Positions 1 to 9,575 are shown, counted from the first letter of the stretch. The stretch is DNA of 64,000 bases from JAGTVG01 sp963820995 (GCA_963820995.1 CAWGCL010000001.1:190546-254545), one strand, 5' to 3'. A program made the numbers and translations. The notes: generated by a model from the sequence alone, not told the origin.

Positions 1-1118
1 CATATATCCAGGATGGTGGGCAGAACATCAATATGAGCTGAAATAATCTCAAGTTCTCCTGGTTCAAACTTTCCGGGCCAGTGCCAAAACGAAGGAACCT
101 TTATCCCGCCTTCATAGACCGATCCTTTTCGGTTTTTTAATCCACCATTATACCTTTGCTGCTGCGGACCGTTATCCGTTATAAATATGATCAGGGTGTT
201 TTCAGATATTTCTTCCTCTTTTAAGGCTTCCCAGATCCGGCCAATATTGTCATCTATGTTTTCTACCATGGCATAGACACGTCGTGCCGACTCAATATCC
301 CGATCATTCATCCGATCCATCTCAGACCGCGAACCAGGAAATAGATCTGGAGTAATCCCTTTGTCATGATATTTTTCATAATAAGATTGTGGTACCTGCA
401 AGGGTGTATGCGGAGCATTAAATGTTATATAAGCAAAAAAGGGAACATTCTTATTGGTTTTAATGAAATCAATGGCCAGATCAGTAAATACATCCGAACA
501 ATACCCATTAGTCCCAGTTTTTATTCCATTGAACTCCAGAATTGGATTGAAATAACTCGAATCTCCTTTTATGTAATTTTCATAGTAATCGCCAGGCTGT
601 CCTATACCGCCACCTCCATGAACCCGTGAAATATCAAAGCCCTGATCATGAGGTCGGAACGGATAGGTATCTCCGAGATGCCATTTCCCAAAGATGCCTG
701 TTTTATACCCTGCCTTTTTCAAGTATTCAGCGATAGTAATTTCACTGTCAGACATGATCGCTCCTCCATTATAAGTATCAAACACACCAGTTCTTAATGA
801 ATACCTACCAGTCATCAAACTCGACCTGGTTGGTGCACATACCGGCGAAACATAGAAATTACTCAATTGGATGCTGTTTTTACCAAGGGAATCAAGGATT
901 GGGGTTTGAATAACAGGGTTCCCATGAATCCCAAGATCCCCATATCCCTGGTCATCAGTAATGATTAAAAGGATATTCGGAGGAATGCTTTCTGCCTTTG
1001 GAATCTTCTCATCACAACTTATCAGGACCATATTTCCAAAAATGGAAAAAAGGATCAGATATTGTTTAAATTGAAAAGATTTGGAAAAATTTGATTTGCA
1101 CTCAAAAAATTTGAACAT
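1..1118 (-). CDS. Sulfatase (S1 family) lipoprotein, C-terminus cut by window edge
   Basis: Formylglycine-dependent sulfatase, probably removing sulfate esters from polysaccharides or glycans at the cell surface. Reading leftward from an ATG at 1118, the N-terminus has a basic stretch, a hydrophobic segment and a lipobox LISC (Cys35), so it should be a lipoprotein. After it come the metal-binding start NILLIITDDQGYGDLG (about residues 48-63) and the signature CAPTRSSLMTGRY, with Cys94 as the residue converted to formylglycine. FGKWHLG and the ITDNGPQ region are also family landmarks. A Cys-type site needs a maturase (anSME or FGE), not present here. The frame is open to base 1, so roughly the last third is missing. 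It is divergent from the serine hydrolase at 1509. The family is certain; the substrate cannot be told. Confidence 0.93.
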   Translation of the reverse strand, partial: MFKFFECKSNFSKSFQFKQYLILFSIFGNMVLISCDEKIPKAESIPPNILLIITDDQGYGDLGIHGNPVIQTPILDSLGKNSIQLSNFYVSPVCAPTRSSLMTGRYSLRTGVFDTYNGGAIMSDSEITIAEYLKKAGYKTGIFGKWHLGDTYPFRPHDQGFDISRVHGGGGIGQPGDYYENYIKGDSSYFNPILEFNGIKTGTNGYCSDVFTDLAIDFIKTNKNVPFFAYITFNAPHTPLQVPQSYYEKYHDKGITPDLFPGSRSEMDRMNDRDIESARRVYAMVENIDDNIGRIWEALKEEEISENTLIIFITDNGPQQQRYNGGLKNRKGSVYEGGIKVPSFWHWPGKFEPGELEIISAHIDVLPTILDI

Positions 1119-1508
1119 AACAAACAATATGTAGAATGAAATATTCGTAATTTAATCAATATTTTATGTGTTAAAAAAGTTAATTGAATTGAAAAAGTGC
1201 TTTACAATTGCTTTTTTTGCAAGAAAAATATATAAAGTTTTGCTCAAATTATAATTATTTTGTTATTTTTTTGGATTTAATTAATATATTTTGCATATTG
1301 TAAAATGATAAGAGTTGATTTTAAGGTACTACCCTATTAACTGTTGACAAATTAAATGCATTTTAAGTCATAACATATGCTTAGCTTATTGTGTTATATA
1401 ATTCGTCACAATGCTTGTATTAATAATAATGTACTGATATACTTGCAGTTTTTAGGAATTATTCAACTGAAAATTATAAGAATATAGGTAAAATACAGGT
1501 CTGATCAA
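1119..1508. other. Intergenic, very AT-rich, divergent promoter region
   Basis: About 390 bases between two divergent genes. I see no open frame with coding character, no tRNA and no strong hairpin. Both flanking genes start here, so it should hold two promoters. I could not find a clean TTTG/TAnnTTTG pair at the right spacing for either. Confidence 0.5.
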
Positions 1509-2780
1509 ATGAGGTTGAAAAGGAAACATATTGTTTTTTTCGGTTTAACATTACTATTTGTTGGCTTATCTGATATTAAACAGGCCAGTGAAACTGCTTT
1601 GACCACCCCTGATCCACAAATAAATCCCATAGTTAAAGCCCTTGCGCTTGAGTATGACCAGTATATTCAAGAGAAAATGCTCAACAGGCACATCCCGGGG
1701 GCAGCGATTTGTATAGTTAAGGATGATAAAATTGTTTATTTAAAAGGATACGGGATTAAAGATATCGCAACTAGTGATTCAGTAGGAATACATACAGTAT
1801 TCAGGCTAGGTTCAGTATCAAAAAGTATTGCAGCGACACTTACCGGAATACTTGTTCAAGACAGCCTTATTAATTGGGACAATACTGTCAAATCCTACCT
1901 TCCTGATTTCAGACTGAAAACTGAAGCAAGTACGAATGAACTTAATATTAAACATGTTCTCTCACATACTACCGGCTTGATCAGGCATTCATACACGAAT
2001 TATATTGAAGATGGCAAATCCCTGGAAGAAATGATCCCGGAATTGTCGAATGTAAACCTTATCGGCCCTCCAGGATCAGTATATAGTTATCAGAATCTGG
2101 CATATAGTTTAATTGATCCAATAATTGAAACCTCCACTGGTATGGATTATGAAACAACATTAGAGGAAAAGTTGTTCAAGCCTTTGAATATGAAGAATTC
2201 CTCAGCCTCATATGAAAGTATAATAAACAATCCTGATATCGCATATCCTCATCATTATTATAAAGGAAGACTTAGAAAGTCAAGAATTACAAAAAAATAT
2301 TATAATGCTGCTCCTGCCGGGGGTGTTAATGCCAGTATTTGGGACATGGCTAATTTCCTGATCGCCATCAACGGGCAAAAGTCTTGGGTTATTGAACAAT
2401 CCACACTTGATGAATTGTTTGCACCTCAGGTAAACACCTACATTAAATATCAGTATTTCGGTGGCTGGCCGAAGATGAGAAAATCATATTATGGCCTGGG
2501 TTTCAGGATCCTCGATTATGGGAACAAAAAAGTGGTATATCATGGCGGATATGTAAATGGTTACAAATCCGGTATGGCAATTTTACCTGAGGAAAACATA
2601 GGTATCTGTATCCTGACTAACTATTCAGGAAACCTGGCAAGCAGAGGGATAAGGGATTTCATTGATATGTATATGAACTATGAGCAGTATATAAAGGATT
2701 ATGAGAATATAAGTACAGTTAATGCAATAACACCAAGCTTCCTTCCGGAAATGACTCATCATAGCATTCCACCTCAATAA
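1509..2780 (+). CDS. Serine hydrolase, class C beta-lactamase / penicillin-binding-protein-like
   Basis: Exported serine hydrolase of the beta-lactamase/transpeptidase-like (AmpC, DUF302-independent esterase/peptidase) superfamily, 423 residues. The N-terminus is a signal peptide (basic MRLKRK, hydrophobic core to about residue 20). The catalytic SxxK is SVSK (Ser102, Lys105), followed by the family block LSHTTGL (151-157), the YxN motif YQN (Tyr194-Asn196) and a C-terminal HGG (YHGGYVNGYKSG) in place of KTG. This pattern is typical of esterases or D-amino-acid peptidases as well as lactamases, so antibiotic resistance should not be inferred. The gene converges on the pentapeptide-repeat gene with only 4 bases between the stops. 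Substrate unknown. Confidence 0.9.
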   Translation: MRLKRKHIVFFGLTLLFVGLSDIKQASETALTTPDPQINPIVKALALEYDQYIQEKMLNRHIPGAAICIVKDDKIVYLKGYGIKDIATSDSVGIHTVFRLGSVSKSIAATLTGILVQDSLINWDNTVKSYLPDFRLKTEASTNELNIKHVLSHTTGLIRHSYTNYIEDGKSLEEMIPELSNVNLIGPPGSVYSYQNLAYSLIDPIIETSTGMDYETTLEEKLFKPLNMKNSSASYESIINNPDIAYPHHYYKGRLRKSRITKKYYNAAPAGGVNASIWDMANFLIAINGQKSWVIEQSTLDELFAPQVNTYIKYQYFGGWPKMRKSYYGLGFRILDYGNKKVVYHGGYVNGYKSGMAILPEENIGICILTNYSGNLASRGIRDFIDMYMNYEQYIKDYENISTVNAITPSFLPEMTHHSIPPQ

Positions 2781-2784
2781 GAAA

Positions 2785-3625
2785 CTATTTCCCCACAAGT
2801 TTAGGTTTTGCCTTCATTATTTTCTGATAGAAATCGTCATCGAATTCAGCCAGGTATAATGTTTTTACATATTCAAATTGTTCTATTGTTAATCCAACTG
2901 CATTTCGAAGATCCGCTTTATATAAATTGGCAAAGTCAAAATTAGTTCCGGTAAGGTTTGCACCATTTAGATTGGCTTCCATCAAAAAGGCATTATTGAA
3001 ATCAGCTTTTATCAGGAATGCATTTTCCAGATTTGCCTTTATCATATTGGCATCCCTGAAATTGGCTCCGCTGGCAAACGATTTTTTCAGGTTTACCTGA
3101 TTGAGGTTTGAATTCTCAAAATTTGCCCGATTCATTCTTGAAGCTTCAAAATTTGCCTGGATAAGGTTTGAATTAGATATATTGGCATTATTGAGGTTTG
3201 CCCCTTTTAAGGTTACGTAATTAAGATTAGTCCTTGAAAGATGACAATTCACAAGATCAATATTATAGATCTTATGCCTGTTAAGCCTTTTAATATTACC
3301 AACTGTTCTGAAAGCTGCTTCTTCAGATTCCCACATCCGGAAATCGTCAATTTCATCCTTGTATGATCTTATTCTTTGCCGTTTCTGTCCTACACCGGTG
3401 AGCCAGAAAATCAGAATACCGATTACAGCAATGTCGAAAATCATTCCATGGGCTTCGGCAAGTATGTTCACAAAAAAATTGTGTGTGTCCGACAGGTAGA
3501 GGGGAAAGCTTAACCCAACTACGATCAGTGATAGTACGAAACAGAACGCTAAACGAGACTATGATAGGCTCTTCCAATATTCGTTCAACAAATCTGTTAA
3601 TTTTTTCTTTCTTCCCTAAACTCAT
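2785..3625 (-). CDS. Pentapeptide-repeat membrane protein, frameshifted near 3550
   Basis: From the ATG at 3625 one frame gives MSLGKKEKINRFVERILEEP; the protein then continues in the next frame as a hydrophobic segment (FVLSLIVVGLSFPLYL) and a second one (IFDIAVIGILIFWL). Joined, it is about 280 residues: a short cytosolic start, two membrane segments, a linker, then some 15-20 A(N/D)LxxA-type pentapeptides (about residues 95-205 of the rightward part) that should fold as a right-handed beta-helix. An internal Met at 3471 starts the longer open part, but that would delete the first membrane helix. The break lies between about 3530 and 3558. It follows the dehydrogenase gene by 3 bases, so it is the last gene of the rsmA-mgtE transcript. 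Function unknown. A CAAAGATA (TATCTTTG on the minus strand) at 3644-3651 could be an internal promoter, weakly supported. Confidence 0.8.
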
Positions 3626-3628
3626 TTC

Positions 3629-4571
3629 CTAATTAAGATTATACAAAGATACTATTTTCTGAACCAGTGTATCATTTATCCTTTTATAGGATTCAAAACT
3701 CCAACCTCCCACATGTGGTGTAAAAACAACGTTGTTCCGGTCGATTAAATTGTTGAATCTGTCTTTTTCTTCCATGTTTAATTTAGCTAGTTTCTCCTTT
3801 CTCCAATACGTCAAGTGCTGCTCCAAGGATCTTTCCGTCATCCAGAAGCCGGATCAAATCCGTCAGCGGTAATATTGGCCCCCTGGCCGTGTTGACCAGA
3901 TAAATATCTTTTTCAAAATTATTAAAAAAATCAAAATTATATAAGCCCATTGTCTCATCAGTTAAAGGCACATGTAAGCTCAATATATCAACTTCCTCAT
4001 ACAACTGATCCATACCAGATTCGATGGCATATTGGTCGCTATAGCCCTTTTTGTATTTGTCATATGCGAGGACCTTGCATTCAAATCCTGATAACCTTTG
4101 GGCAAAAGCCGAACCCATATTCCCATATCCGATAATCCCAACCACTTTATCCTTGATTTCTGTCCCTCTGTTTCCTACTCTATCCCAGATCATTCTTCTA
4201 ATTTGTTTATCGGACATATGGATCTTATTCAATAAGGTCAGAAGAATACCTATAGCATGTTCTGCCAGGGCATCTCTATTCCCTTCGGGGGCATTTAAAA
4301 TAACAATTCCTTTTTCATCACAATAGGAGTCATCTATTTTATCAGTGCCTGCACCCGCCCTCGCAATAAAGTCTAAATTAAGCGCCAGATCAAGCATTTC
4401 ACGGTCCAGATCGGTTTTACTACGAATAATGATCCCAGCATATGGATGAATGCATTCTTTCAGGTCTTCCCGGCTGATTTTCGGCAGGTAATCCACTTCA
4501 AAGCCTGCACTTTCCAGATCAGGAACAATACTTGGATGCATCTCATCAGCAATAATTATTTTCCTCCCCAT
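3629..4571 (-). CDS. D-2-hydroxyacid dehydrogenase (phosphoglycerate-dehydrogenase-like), frameshifted at 3796
   Basis: NAD-dependent 2-hydroxyacid dehydrogenase, SerA-like but without the ACT domain, so either 3-phosphoglycerate dehydrogenase in serine synthesis or a related keto-acid reductase. I start at MGRKIIIADE (4571), 13 bases after the mgtE stop; the longer open frame upstream encodes only mgtE shadow. Visible blocks: RAGAGTDKIDD (substrate side), VGIIGYGNMG (NAD-binding GxGxxG), the Arg in NTARGP, and in the second fragment the catalytic-His region FTPHVGGWS. The two parts are joined by removing one base of CC at 3796-3797: the minus strand then reads E-K-E-K-L-A-K. Total about 314 residues, normal for the family. 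Co-directional with mgtE and rsmA. Confidence 0.85.
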
Positions 4572-4584
4572 ACCATTCATTTCT

Positions 4585-5949
4585 TCACATATGATATAAA
4601 TAATGAGCAATAACAAAATACACACCCAACCCCAACAGGTCATTGGCCGTAGTGATAAATGGCCCTGAAGCCAGGGCTGGATTGATTCCAAATTTATCCA
4701 ATATAAGAGGGGTAATAGTACCCGTAATTGATGCGAGCATAACTACTGCGAAAAGTGCAACTGATACAACGAATCCCAACCTAAACGGCTGACCAAGTGC
4801 CAGATTAAAGAGAAGTGTAATTATGGCCAGAACAACTGCATTCAAAACAGCAACAAGAAGTCCTTTATAGAACCTCTGAATATTTCCAGGTTCAATACCT
4901 GATTTATCTGCCAGACTCTGAACAACAATTGCTGATGATTGAATTCCAACATTACCTCCTGTTGCAGTTATCAGCGGTATAAAAAAAGCCATCGCTGGAA
5001 TTAAAACAATATCTTCTTCAAATAAACCCATGAACCATGCCCCCAGTAATCCGCCTCCTAAGCCTATGATCAACCAGGGTAAACGGGCACGTGTAATCAT
5101 CCATACACTATCATCCTCTTCAACATCCTCCGAAATACCTGACATAAGTTGTCTTTCAGCTTCAGCCATCTCAGCCATCACATCTACTATATCATCAAGT
5201 GTGATACGGCCAACCAGTTTTCCTTTGCCATTTACCACTGGGACAGCATCCAGATCATATTTCCGCATAATAGAGACTACCTCTTCCTGATCCATATAGG
5301 TTTCAACAGAAATGATTTCAGATTCATAGATGTCCCGTATCAGGGTTTTATTTGTTGCAAGGATTATTCTTTTCAGGCTGGTTCTGCCAAGCAGTATATC
5401 ATTATCATCAACAACATAAACAGAATAGATCTTTTGAACATTTTCTGCTTGTCGGCGGATCTCTTCAATACATTGCACTACATTCCAGTTCAGGTTAGCT
5501 TTCACCAGTTCCTTTGCCATTAACCCTCCTGCGCAATCTTCCTCATACCGCATAAGGTCAACGATATAAGCAGCACGTTCTTCATTCTCTATTCCAGCTA
5601 TGATCTCTTCCCTTAGTTTAACCGGCAGTTCATTTATTATATCAACTGCATCATCGGTCTCAAGGTTATCCAACATCTTGTTGATCTTTTCAGGATCAAT
5701 ATTTTTAAAAAATTTTGATCTCACATCAGGGTCAAGCTCATTTATGATGTTGGCAGCAGTCTCGTCATTCAGGAGATCCAGTACATATTTGGCGCTATCA
5801 AGATCCAGCTCGTCCAGCACGGAGGAAATATCTCTTGGATCAACACCCTCCAGGGAAGAAACAATAAACTGATTATCCTCAGCTTCAATAGCTTCCTTGA
5901 GTCTGTCAATATACTCACGCGATAATTCAAATGTGGTCAATTCTTCCAA
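4585..5949 (-). CDS. mgtE: Magnesium transporter MgtE
   Basis: Homodimeric Mg2+ channel/transporter of the inner membrane, 454 residues, normal length. Residues 1-130 form the acidic superhelical MgtE_N domain (ELDPDVRSKFFKNIDPEK and related repeats). Two CBS domains follow (about 135-260, with DIYESEIISVETYMDQEE and VPVVNGKGKLVGRITLDDI), which sense cytosolic Mg2+. Five membrane segments follow, including the pore signature FFIPLITATGGNVGIQSS. The start at 5949 overlaps the end of rsmA by 13 bases, so translation is probably coupled. The stop lies 13 bases before the dehydrogenase start. Confidence 0.96.
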   Translation of the reverse strand: MEELTTFELSREYIDRLKEAIEAEDNQFIVSSLEGVDPRDISSVLDELDLDSAKYVLDLLNDETAANIINELDPDVRSKFFKNIDPEKINKMLDNLETDDAVDIINELPVKLREEIIAGIENEERAAYIVDLMRYEEDCAGGLMAKELVKANLNWNVVQCIEEIRRQAENVQKIYSVYVVDDNDILLGRTSLKRIILATNKTLIRDIYESEIISVETYMDQEEVVSIMRKYDLDAVPVVNGKGKLVGRITLDDIVDVMAEMAEAERQLMSGISEDVEEDDSVWMITRARLPWLIIGLGGGLLGAWFMGLFEEDIVLIPAMAFFIPLITATGGNVGIQSSAIVVQSLADKSGIEPGNIQRFYKGLLVAVLNAVVLAIITLLFNLALGQPFRLGFVVSVALFAVVMLASITGTITPLILDKFGINPALASGPFITTANDLLGLGVYFVIAHYLYHM

Positions 5950-6716
5950 ACTGATTCAATTTTTCCTGTAAGTCCTGTAAATTCCTTAACTGAAAGCTGT
6001 TCTGCTCTCTTACCTAAAATATCAAGCTTTTGAATTTCTTCTGGCAAATTTAGAGATTTTAAAGCGTTACGCAACGTCTTTCGACGGTTTTGAAATCCAA
6101 GTTTCACAATTCTAGTAAAAAAAGCTTCATCACATGGTAAATGAAGGGTATTATTTCTTTTCAGGCGAAGTACTGAGGAGCGAACCTTAGGAGGGGGATT
6201 AAAGACTTCCGGTTCAACAGTAAATAAATATTCAATTTCATAAAATGCGGAAAGCAGAACAGACAATATTCCATATGTTTTACTACCCGGCCCGGCAGAT
6301 ATGCGCTCACCGACCTCTTTCTGTACCATTCCAACCACAAAATTGACTTTAAACCGGTTTTCCAGGATCCTGAAAAAAATCTGAGAAGAAATATTATAAG
6401 GAAAGTTACCAATAATCCCTATCCTTCCCTCGTATAAAGTTGCAAGGTTCATTGATAAAAAATCACCTCGAATAATATTCTGGCTGTATTTTGGAAATTT
6501 TTTTTTCAGATAAGCCGTTGACTCTGGATCTATATCTATCATGATTAGTTTTTCCCCATATCGGTCAAGCAGGATTTTGGTCAATATTCCAGTACCCGGA
6601 CCAATTTCAAGTACTTTTTCATCGGGCTGAAGTGAAAATGTATCGACTATCTGATATGCGATGCTTTCATCAATCAGAAAATGTTGGCCAAGATATTTTT
6701 TTGGAGATACTTTCAT
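5937..6716 (-). CDS. rsmA: 16S rRNA (adenine1518-N6/adenine1519-N6)-dimethyltransferase
   Basis: KsgA/RsmA dimethylates two adenines in helix 45 of 16S rRNA late in 30S assembly, using S-adenosylmethionine. The start MKVSPKKYLGQHFL at 6716 matches the family; an upstream Met at 6728 is possible. Visible: KKYLGQHFL, SAM-binding EIGPGTGILT, acidic MIDIDPE, the catalytic NxPY as NFPYNISSQI, and the C-terminal FQNRRKTLRNAL helix region. Length about 260 residues, as usual. It is the first gene of the leftward rsmA-mgtE-dehydrogenase group and is divergent from pdxA. Confidence 0.96.
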   Translation of the reverse strand: MKVSPKKYLGQHFLIDESIAYQIVDTFSLQPDEKVLEIGPGTGILTKILLDRYGEKLIMIDIDPESTAYLKKKFPKYSQNIIRGDFLSMNLATLYEGRIGIIGNFPYNISSQIFFRILENRFKVNFVVGMVQKEVGERISAGPGSKTYGILSVLLSAFYEIEYLFTVEPEVFNPPPKVRSSVLRLKRNNTLHLPCDEAFFTRIVKLGFQNRRKTLRNALKSLNLPEEIQKLDILGKRAEQLSVKEFTGLTGKIESVWKN

Positions 6717-6846
6717 CTGGATAAACAAAAGTCCAGGGAAAAAAACTGATTTAACATTTTATCAATTCCAATATTTTTTTTCTTGTTAAAGGCTAAAAAG
6801 GTAACTAGATTTGAGCAAAATGAAAAGTTACTTTTCAAATTAAAGA

Positions 6847-7884
6847 ATGGATAAAAGTAAAAAAGTCAAATCAAGCGATAAACCTGTAATAGGGATAACA
6901 CTTGGTGATATGAATGGCATTGGCCCTGAAGTCATTGTTAAGTCCTTATTAGATCCCCGCATAATTAATATTATAACACCGGTAATTTATGGTTCGACGA
7001 AAGTTCTATCCTTTTACAGAAAGAATCTTGGAACTGAGGATTTCAACTATTCCCAGGTTAGGGACAATTATTTTAATCATAAAAAGATCAATGTAGTCAA
7101 CTGTTGGAATGAAACGGTAGAGATCAATACCGGTGTTTCAACCAAGGAAGCTGGAAGTTATGCATATAAAGCGCTTGAACATGGGGTGAAGGATCTAAAA
7201 GAGGGAAAAATAAATGCTATCGTAACCGGGCCAATCAATAAAAACAATATTCAAAGCGATCAGTTTAAATTTGCTGGGCAAACTGAGTATATCACTAGAG
7301 AAAGTGGCAAAAAAGATAGTCTAATGATGATGGTTGGAGAAAACCTCAAAGTAGGACTTGTCACAACCCATCTCCCCTTGAAAGATGTCCCTTCCCAAAT
7401 AACCACAAAGATCCTGTCTGCAAAATTGAAAATATTTATCGACTCTCTTAAAAATGATTTTGGTATCACTAAACCCAAAATTGCGATATTAGGCTTAAAT
7501 CCGCATGCTGGCGATGAGGGATTGCTTGGAAAAGAAGAACAGGAAGTAATACAACCTGTTATTGAAGAATTCAAAAGTAAAGGACATCTGGCATACGGCC
7601 CATACCCATCAGATGGCTTTTTTGGAGCTGCACAATATAAGAATTTTGATGGCATATTGGCGATGTACCATGATCAGGGGCTCATTGCTTTTAAAACGCT
7701 ATCTTTTGAGATCGGTGTAAATTATACTGCCGGGCTTGATATTATACGTACCTCTCCTGACCATGGTACAGCATTTAATCTTGCGGGAAAGAATATGGCC
7801 AGTGAGATATCCATGAGGTCTGCCATATATCTTGCAAAAGACATTTGCAAAGTAAGGGGCCTGGCAGATGATTACGAAGAATAA
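6847..7884 (+). CDS. pdxA: 4-hydroxythreonine-4-phosphate dehydrogenase
   Basis: PdxA oxidises 4-phosphohydroxy-L-threonine with NAD in the DXP-dependent route to pyridoxal phosphate. It has 345 residues, full length. Landmarks: the start GITLGDMNGIGPEVI, the substrate/metal region FAGQTEYI (the His of the usual GHTE is replaced by Gln), TTHLPLKDV with a metal-ligand His, LNPHAGDEG, AMYHDQGLIAFK, and RTSPDHGTAFNLAGK near the end. First gene of a rightward run with DUF177 and rpmF. A closely related PdxA2-type dehydrogenase is the only alternative. Confidence 0.94.
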   Translation: MDKSKKVKSSDKPVIGITLGDMNGIGPEVIVKSLLDPRIINIITPVIYGSTKVLSFYRKNLGTEDFNYSQVRDNYFNHKKINVVNCWNETVEINTGVSTKEAGSYAYKALEHGVKDLKEGKINAIVTGPINKNNIQSDQFKFAGQTEYITRESGKKDSLMMMVGENLKVGLVTTHLPLKDVPSQITTKILSAKLKIFIDSLKNDFGITKPKIAILGLNPHAGDEGLLGKEEQEVIQPVIEEFKSKGHLAYGPYPSDGFFGAAQYKNFDGILAMYHDQGLIAFKTLSFEIGVNYTAGLDIIRTSPDHGTAFNLAGKNMASEISMRSAIYLAKDICKVRGLADDYEE

Positions 7885-7952
7885 TTCAAAATTTGACCAT
7901 GAATTTTTACCAGAAAATCTCAGGTTCAATTCTTTTTAAATAATAATATTCT

Positions 7953-7960
7953 TATTTTTG
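7953..7960 (+). promoter_or_regulatory. Candidate -7 box upstream of DUF177/rpmF
   Basis: TATTTTTG fits the Bacteroidota -7 consensus TAnnTTTG and lies 23 bases before the DUF177 ATG. No TTTG-like -33 box is seen at the expected spacing, so this is a tentative call. Confidence 0.35.
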
Positions 7961-7983
7961 CAAGCCAATTTCTATTTGGAAAA

Positions 7984-8511
7984 ATGAGCGGTCTTTCAAA
8001 ATACTGTATTGATATTGGGAACCTGAAGAATCAGGAATATCATTTTGAGTATAAAATTGATCCTTCTTTTTTTCGGCACTTTGAAGAAAGTGAGATAGAA
8101 AAATGTTCTTTTGATTGTTTTATTGTACTTCGCAAAACAGATGGTTTTATAGAGGCAAATTTCAAAATTCAGGGATCTGTAGAACTTGAATGCGATCGTT
8201 CTCTTGACAAATTTGATCATTCTATTGATTTGAATAAAAGAATGATATTTAAATTTGGAGAGGAAGACCGGGAAATAGATGATGAGGTAGAAATGATAAG
8301 TAAGGATCGGCAATCGATTGATATGTCACAATTCTTTTTTGAATTCATATCTATGGCGATCCCAATGAAAAAACTTCATCCGAGGTACATGAATGAAGAA
8401 CAGTATGATGAAGGGCTGTATTTTTCTTCCGACAAAGAATCGGATTTTGAAAACAAAAAGGAAGAAATAGACCCTCGATGGGAAGCATTAAAAAAATTAA
8501 GGGATAATTAA
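7984..8511 (+). CDS. DUF177 (YceD-like) protein
   Basis: A 175-residue acidic protein of the DUF177/YceD family, identified mainly by position directly before rpmF, which is the conserved arrangement, and by the central ELECDRSLDKF segment (the family's C-x-R block) within a beta-rich core. Family members have been linked to 23S rRNA accumulation in plants and bacteria, but the biochemical role is unclear. It lies 11 bases before rpmF, so the two are cotranscribed. Confidence 0.85.
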   Translation: MSGLSKYCIDIGNLKNQEYHFEYKIDPSFFRHFEESEIEKCSFDCFIVLRKTDGFIEANFKIQGSVELECDRSLDKFDHSIDLNKRMIFKFGEEDREIDDEVEMISKDRQSIDMSQFFFEFISMAIPMKKLHPRYMNEEQYDEGLYFSSDKESDFENKKEEIDPRWEALKKLRDN

Positions 8512-8522
8512 ATAATAAAAAA

Positions 8523-8711
8523 ATGGCGCATCCAAAACGAAAAATTTCGAAATCAAGAAGGGATAAGCGTAGAACGCACAAGAAATTAACCGAAAAAACG
8601 ATTGCAATATGCCCAACAACTGATGAGCCGCATTTGTATCACAGAGCACATTGGTCAGAAGGCAAATTGTATTACAAGGGGAAAGTGGTATTAGATAAGG
8701 AAGAAGAATAG
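8523..8711 (+). CDS. rpmF: 50S ribosomal protein L32
   Basis: L32 of the large ribosomal subunit, 62 residues. The start MAHPKRKISKSRRDKRRTH is diagnostic, with the basic N-terminal arm that threads into 23S rRNA. The zinc-ribbon Cys pairs of some L32 forms are absent; only one Cys (AICP) remains, consistent with a zinc-independent form. It is followed at once by an intrinsic terminator. Confidence 0.97.
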   Translation: MAHPKRKISKSRRDKRRTHKKLTEKTIAICPTTDEPHLYHRAHWSEGKLYYKGKVVLDKEEE

Positions 8712-8719
8712 TTCTTTGC

Positions 8720-8744
8720 ATCCCGTCACCAGACGGGATTTTTT
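8720..8744 (+). terminator. Intrinsic terminator after rpmF
   Basis: Perfect 8-bp stem ATCCCGTC / GACGGGAT with a 4-base loop, followed by T6. It lies 9 bases past the rpmF stop and separates the pdxA-DUF177-rpmF unit from efp. Confidence 0.9.
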
Positions 8745-8864
8745 AATTGTAGAAGATAATTCTGTAGAATCACTTTCTTAATCAGAAATATAAATACCAG
8801 ACAAATAAGATCTTTGAAATTTTTCTATTAAGTAGATATTTTATTTAATTAATTATTAAAACCT

Positions 8865-8872
8865 TATATTTG
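8865..8872 (+). promoter_or_regulatory. Candidate -7 box of the efp promoter
   Basis: TATATTTG matches TAnnTTTG exactly, 21 bases before the efp ATG and downstream of the rpmF terminator, which makes a fresh promoter here likely. The -33 element is not clear. Confidence 0.5.
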
Positions 8873-8893
8873 GGAAGTTAAATCATTGAAAGA

Positions 8894-9457
8894 ATGGCAA
8901 CAACTGCTGATTTCCGTAATGGATTGTGCATTGAGTATAATAACGGCTTGTATACCATCGTAGAGTTTCAACATGTAAAACCAGGGAAAGGTGCTGCTTT
9001 TGTCAGGACAAAACTAAAAAACCTTAAATCTGGAAAAGTTGTTGAGAACACCTTTAATTCCGGTGTCAAAGTAACAACAGCACGTGTTGAAAGACGACCC
9101 CATCAGTTCTTATATAAAGATGACATAGGATATCACTTTATGGATAGCAATACATTTGAGCAGGTTTCCCTGCAAGAGGATTTCATTGAAAATGCTGATC
9201 TACTTAAGGATGGTCAGGAAGTAGAGATCTTATACCATGCAGAAACGGAAACACCCTTAAGTTGTGACATGCCACCCTTTGTTGAATTGGCCATTACATA
9301 TGCAGAGCCAGGAGTAAAAGGAGATACCGCAACAAATGCTACCAAGCCGGCCACTTTAGAAACCGGGGCTGTAATTCAGGTACCCCTTTTTATTAATGAA
9401 AACGAAAAGATAAAGGTTGATACAAGGACACGGACATATTCTGAAAGAGTTAAATAA
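8894..9457 (+). CDS. efp: Elongation factor P
   Basis: EF-P binds between the P and E sites and rescues ribosomes stalled at polyproline. It has 187 residues, three beta-barrel domains: KOW-like N domain (1-65), central OB domain (65-128), C-terminal OB domain (129-187, ending RTRTYSERVK). The loop HVKPGKGAAF carries Lys32, the position modified in other bacteria. I see no modification gene nearby. Preceded by its own promoter candidate and followed by accB and accC. Confidence 0.97.
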   Translation: MATTADFRNGLCIEYNNGLYTIVEFQHVKPGKGAAFVRTKLKNLKSGKVVENTFNSGVKVTTARVERRPHQFLYKDDIGYHFMDSNTFEQVSLQEDFIENADLLKDGQEVEILYHAETETPLSCDMPPFVELAITYAEPGVKGDTATNATKPATLETGAVIQVPLFINENEKIKVDTRTRTYSERVK

Positions 9458-9530
9458 ATATAATTAGGATAAGCCTGATAATGATTAGCCAATTATTCTG
9501 GAGATGCGGCTAAAATATTTATTGCAAAAT

Positions 9531-9575
9531 CCACCTGCTTGCCCGAACAGGCTATCCGAATAAAGGTAGCAGGGC
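9531..9575. repeat. Short imperfect palindrome between efp and accB
   Basis: CCACCTGCTTGCCC at the left pairs imperfectly with GGTAGCAGGGCA at the right (CCTGCT with AGCAGG). It has no T-run, so it is a poor terminator. A related CCACCTGCCTGC palindrome occurs at 42451-42485, which suggests a small dispersed element. Confidence 0.35.

Noticed and set aside
366..629. 87-codon plus-strand frame
   Set aside because: It is the antisense shadow of the sulfatase, whose minus-strand frame contains the family signature.
1509..2780. Antibiotic-resistance beta-lactamase
   Set aside because: SxxK and YxN are shared by esterases and peptidases, and the KTG box is replaced by HGG. Resistance cannot be claimed.
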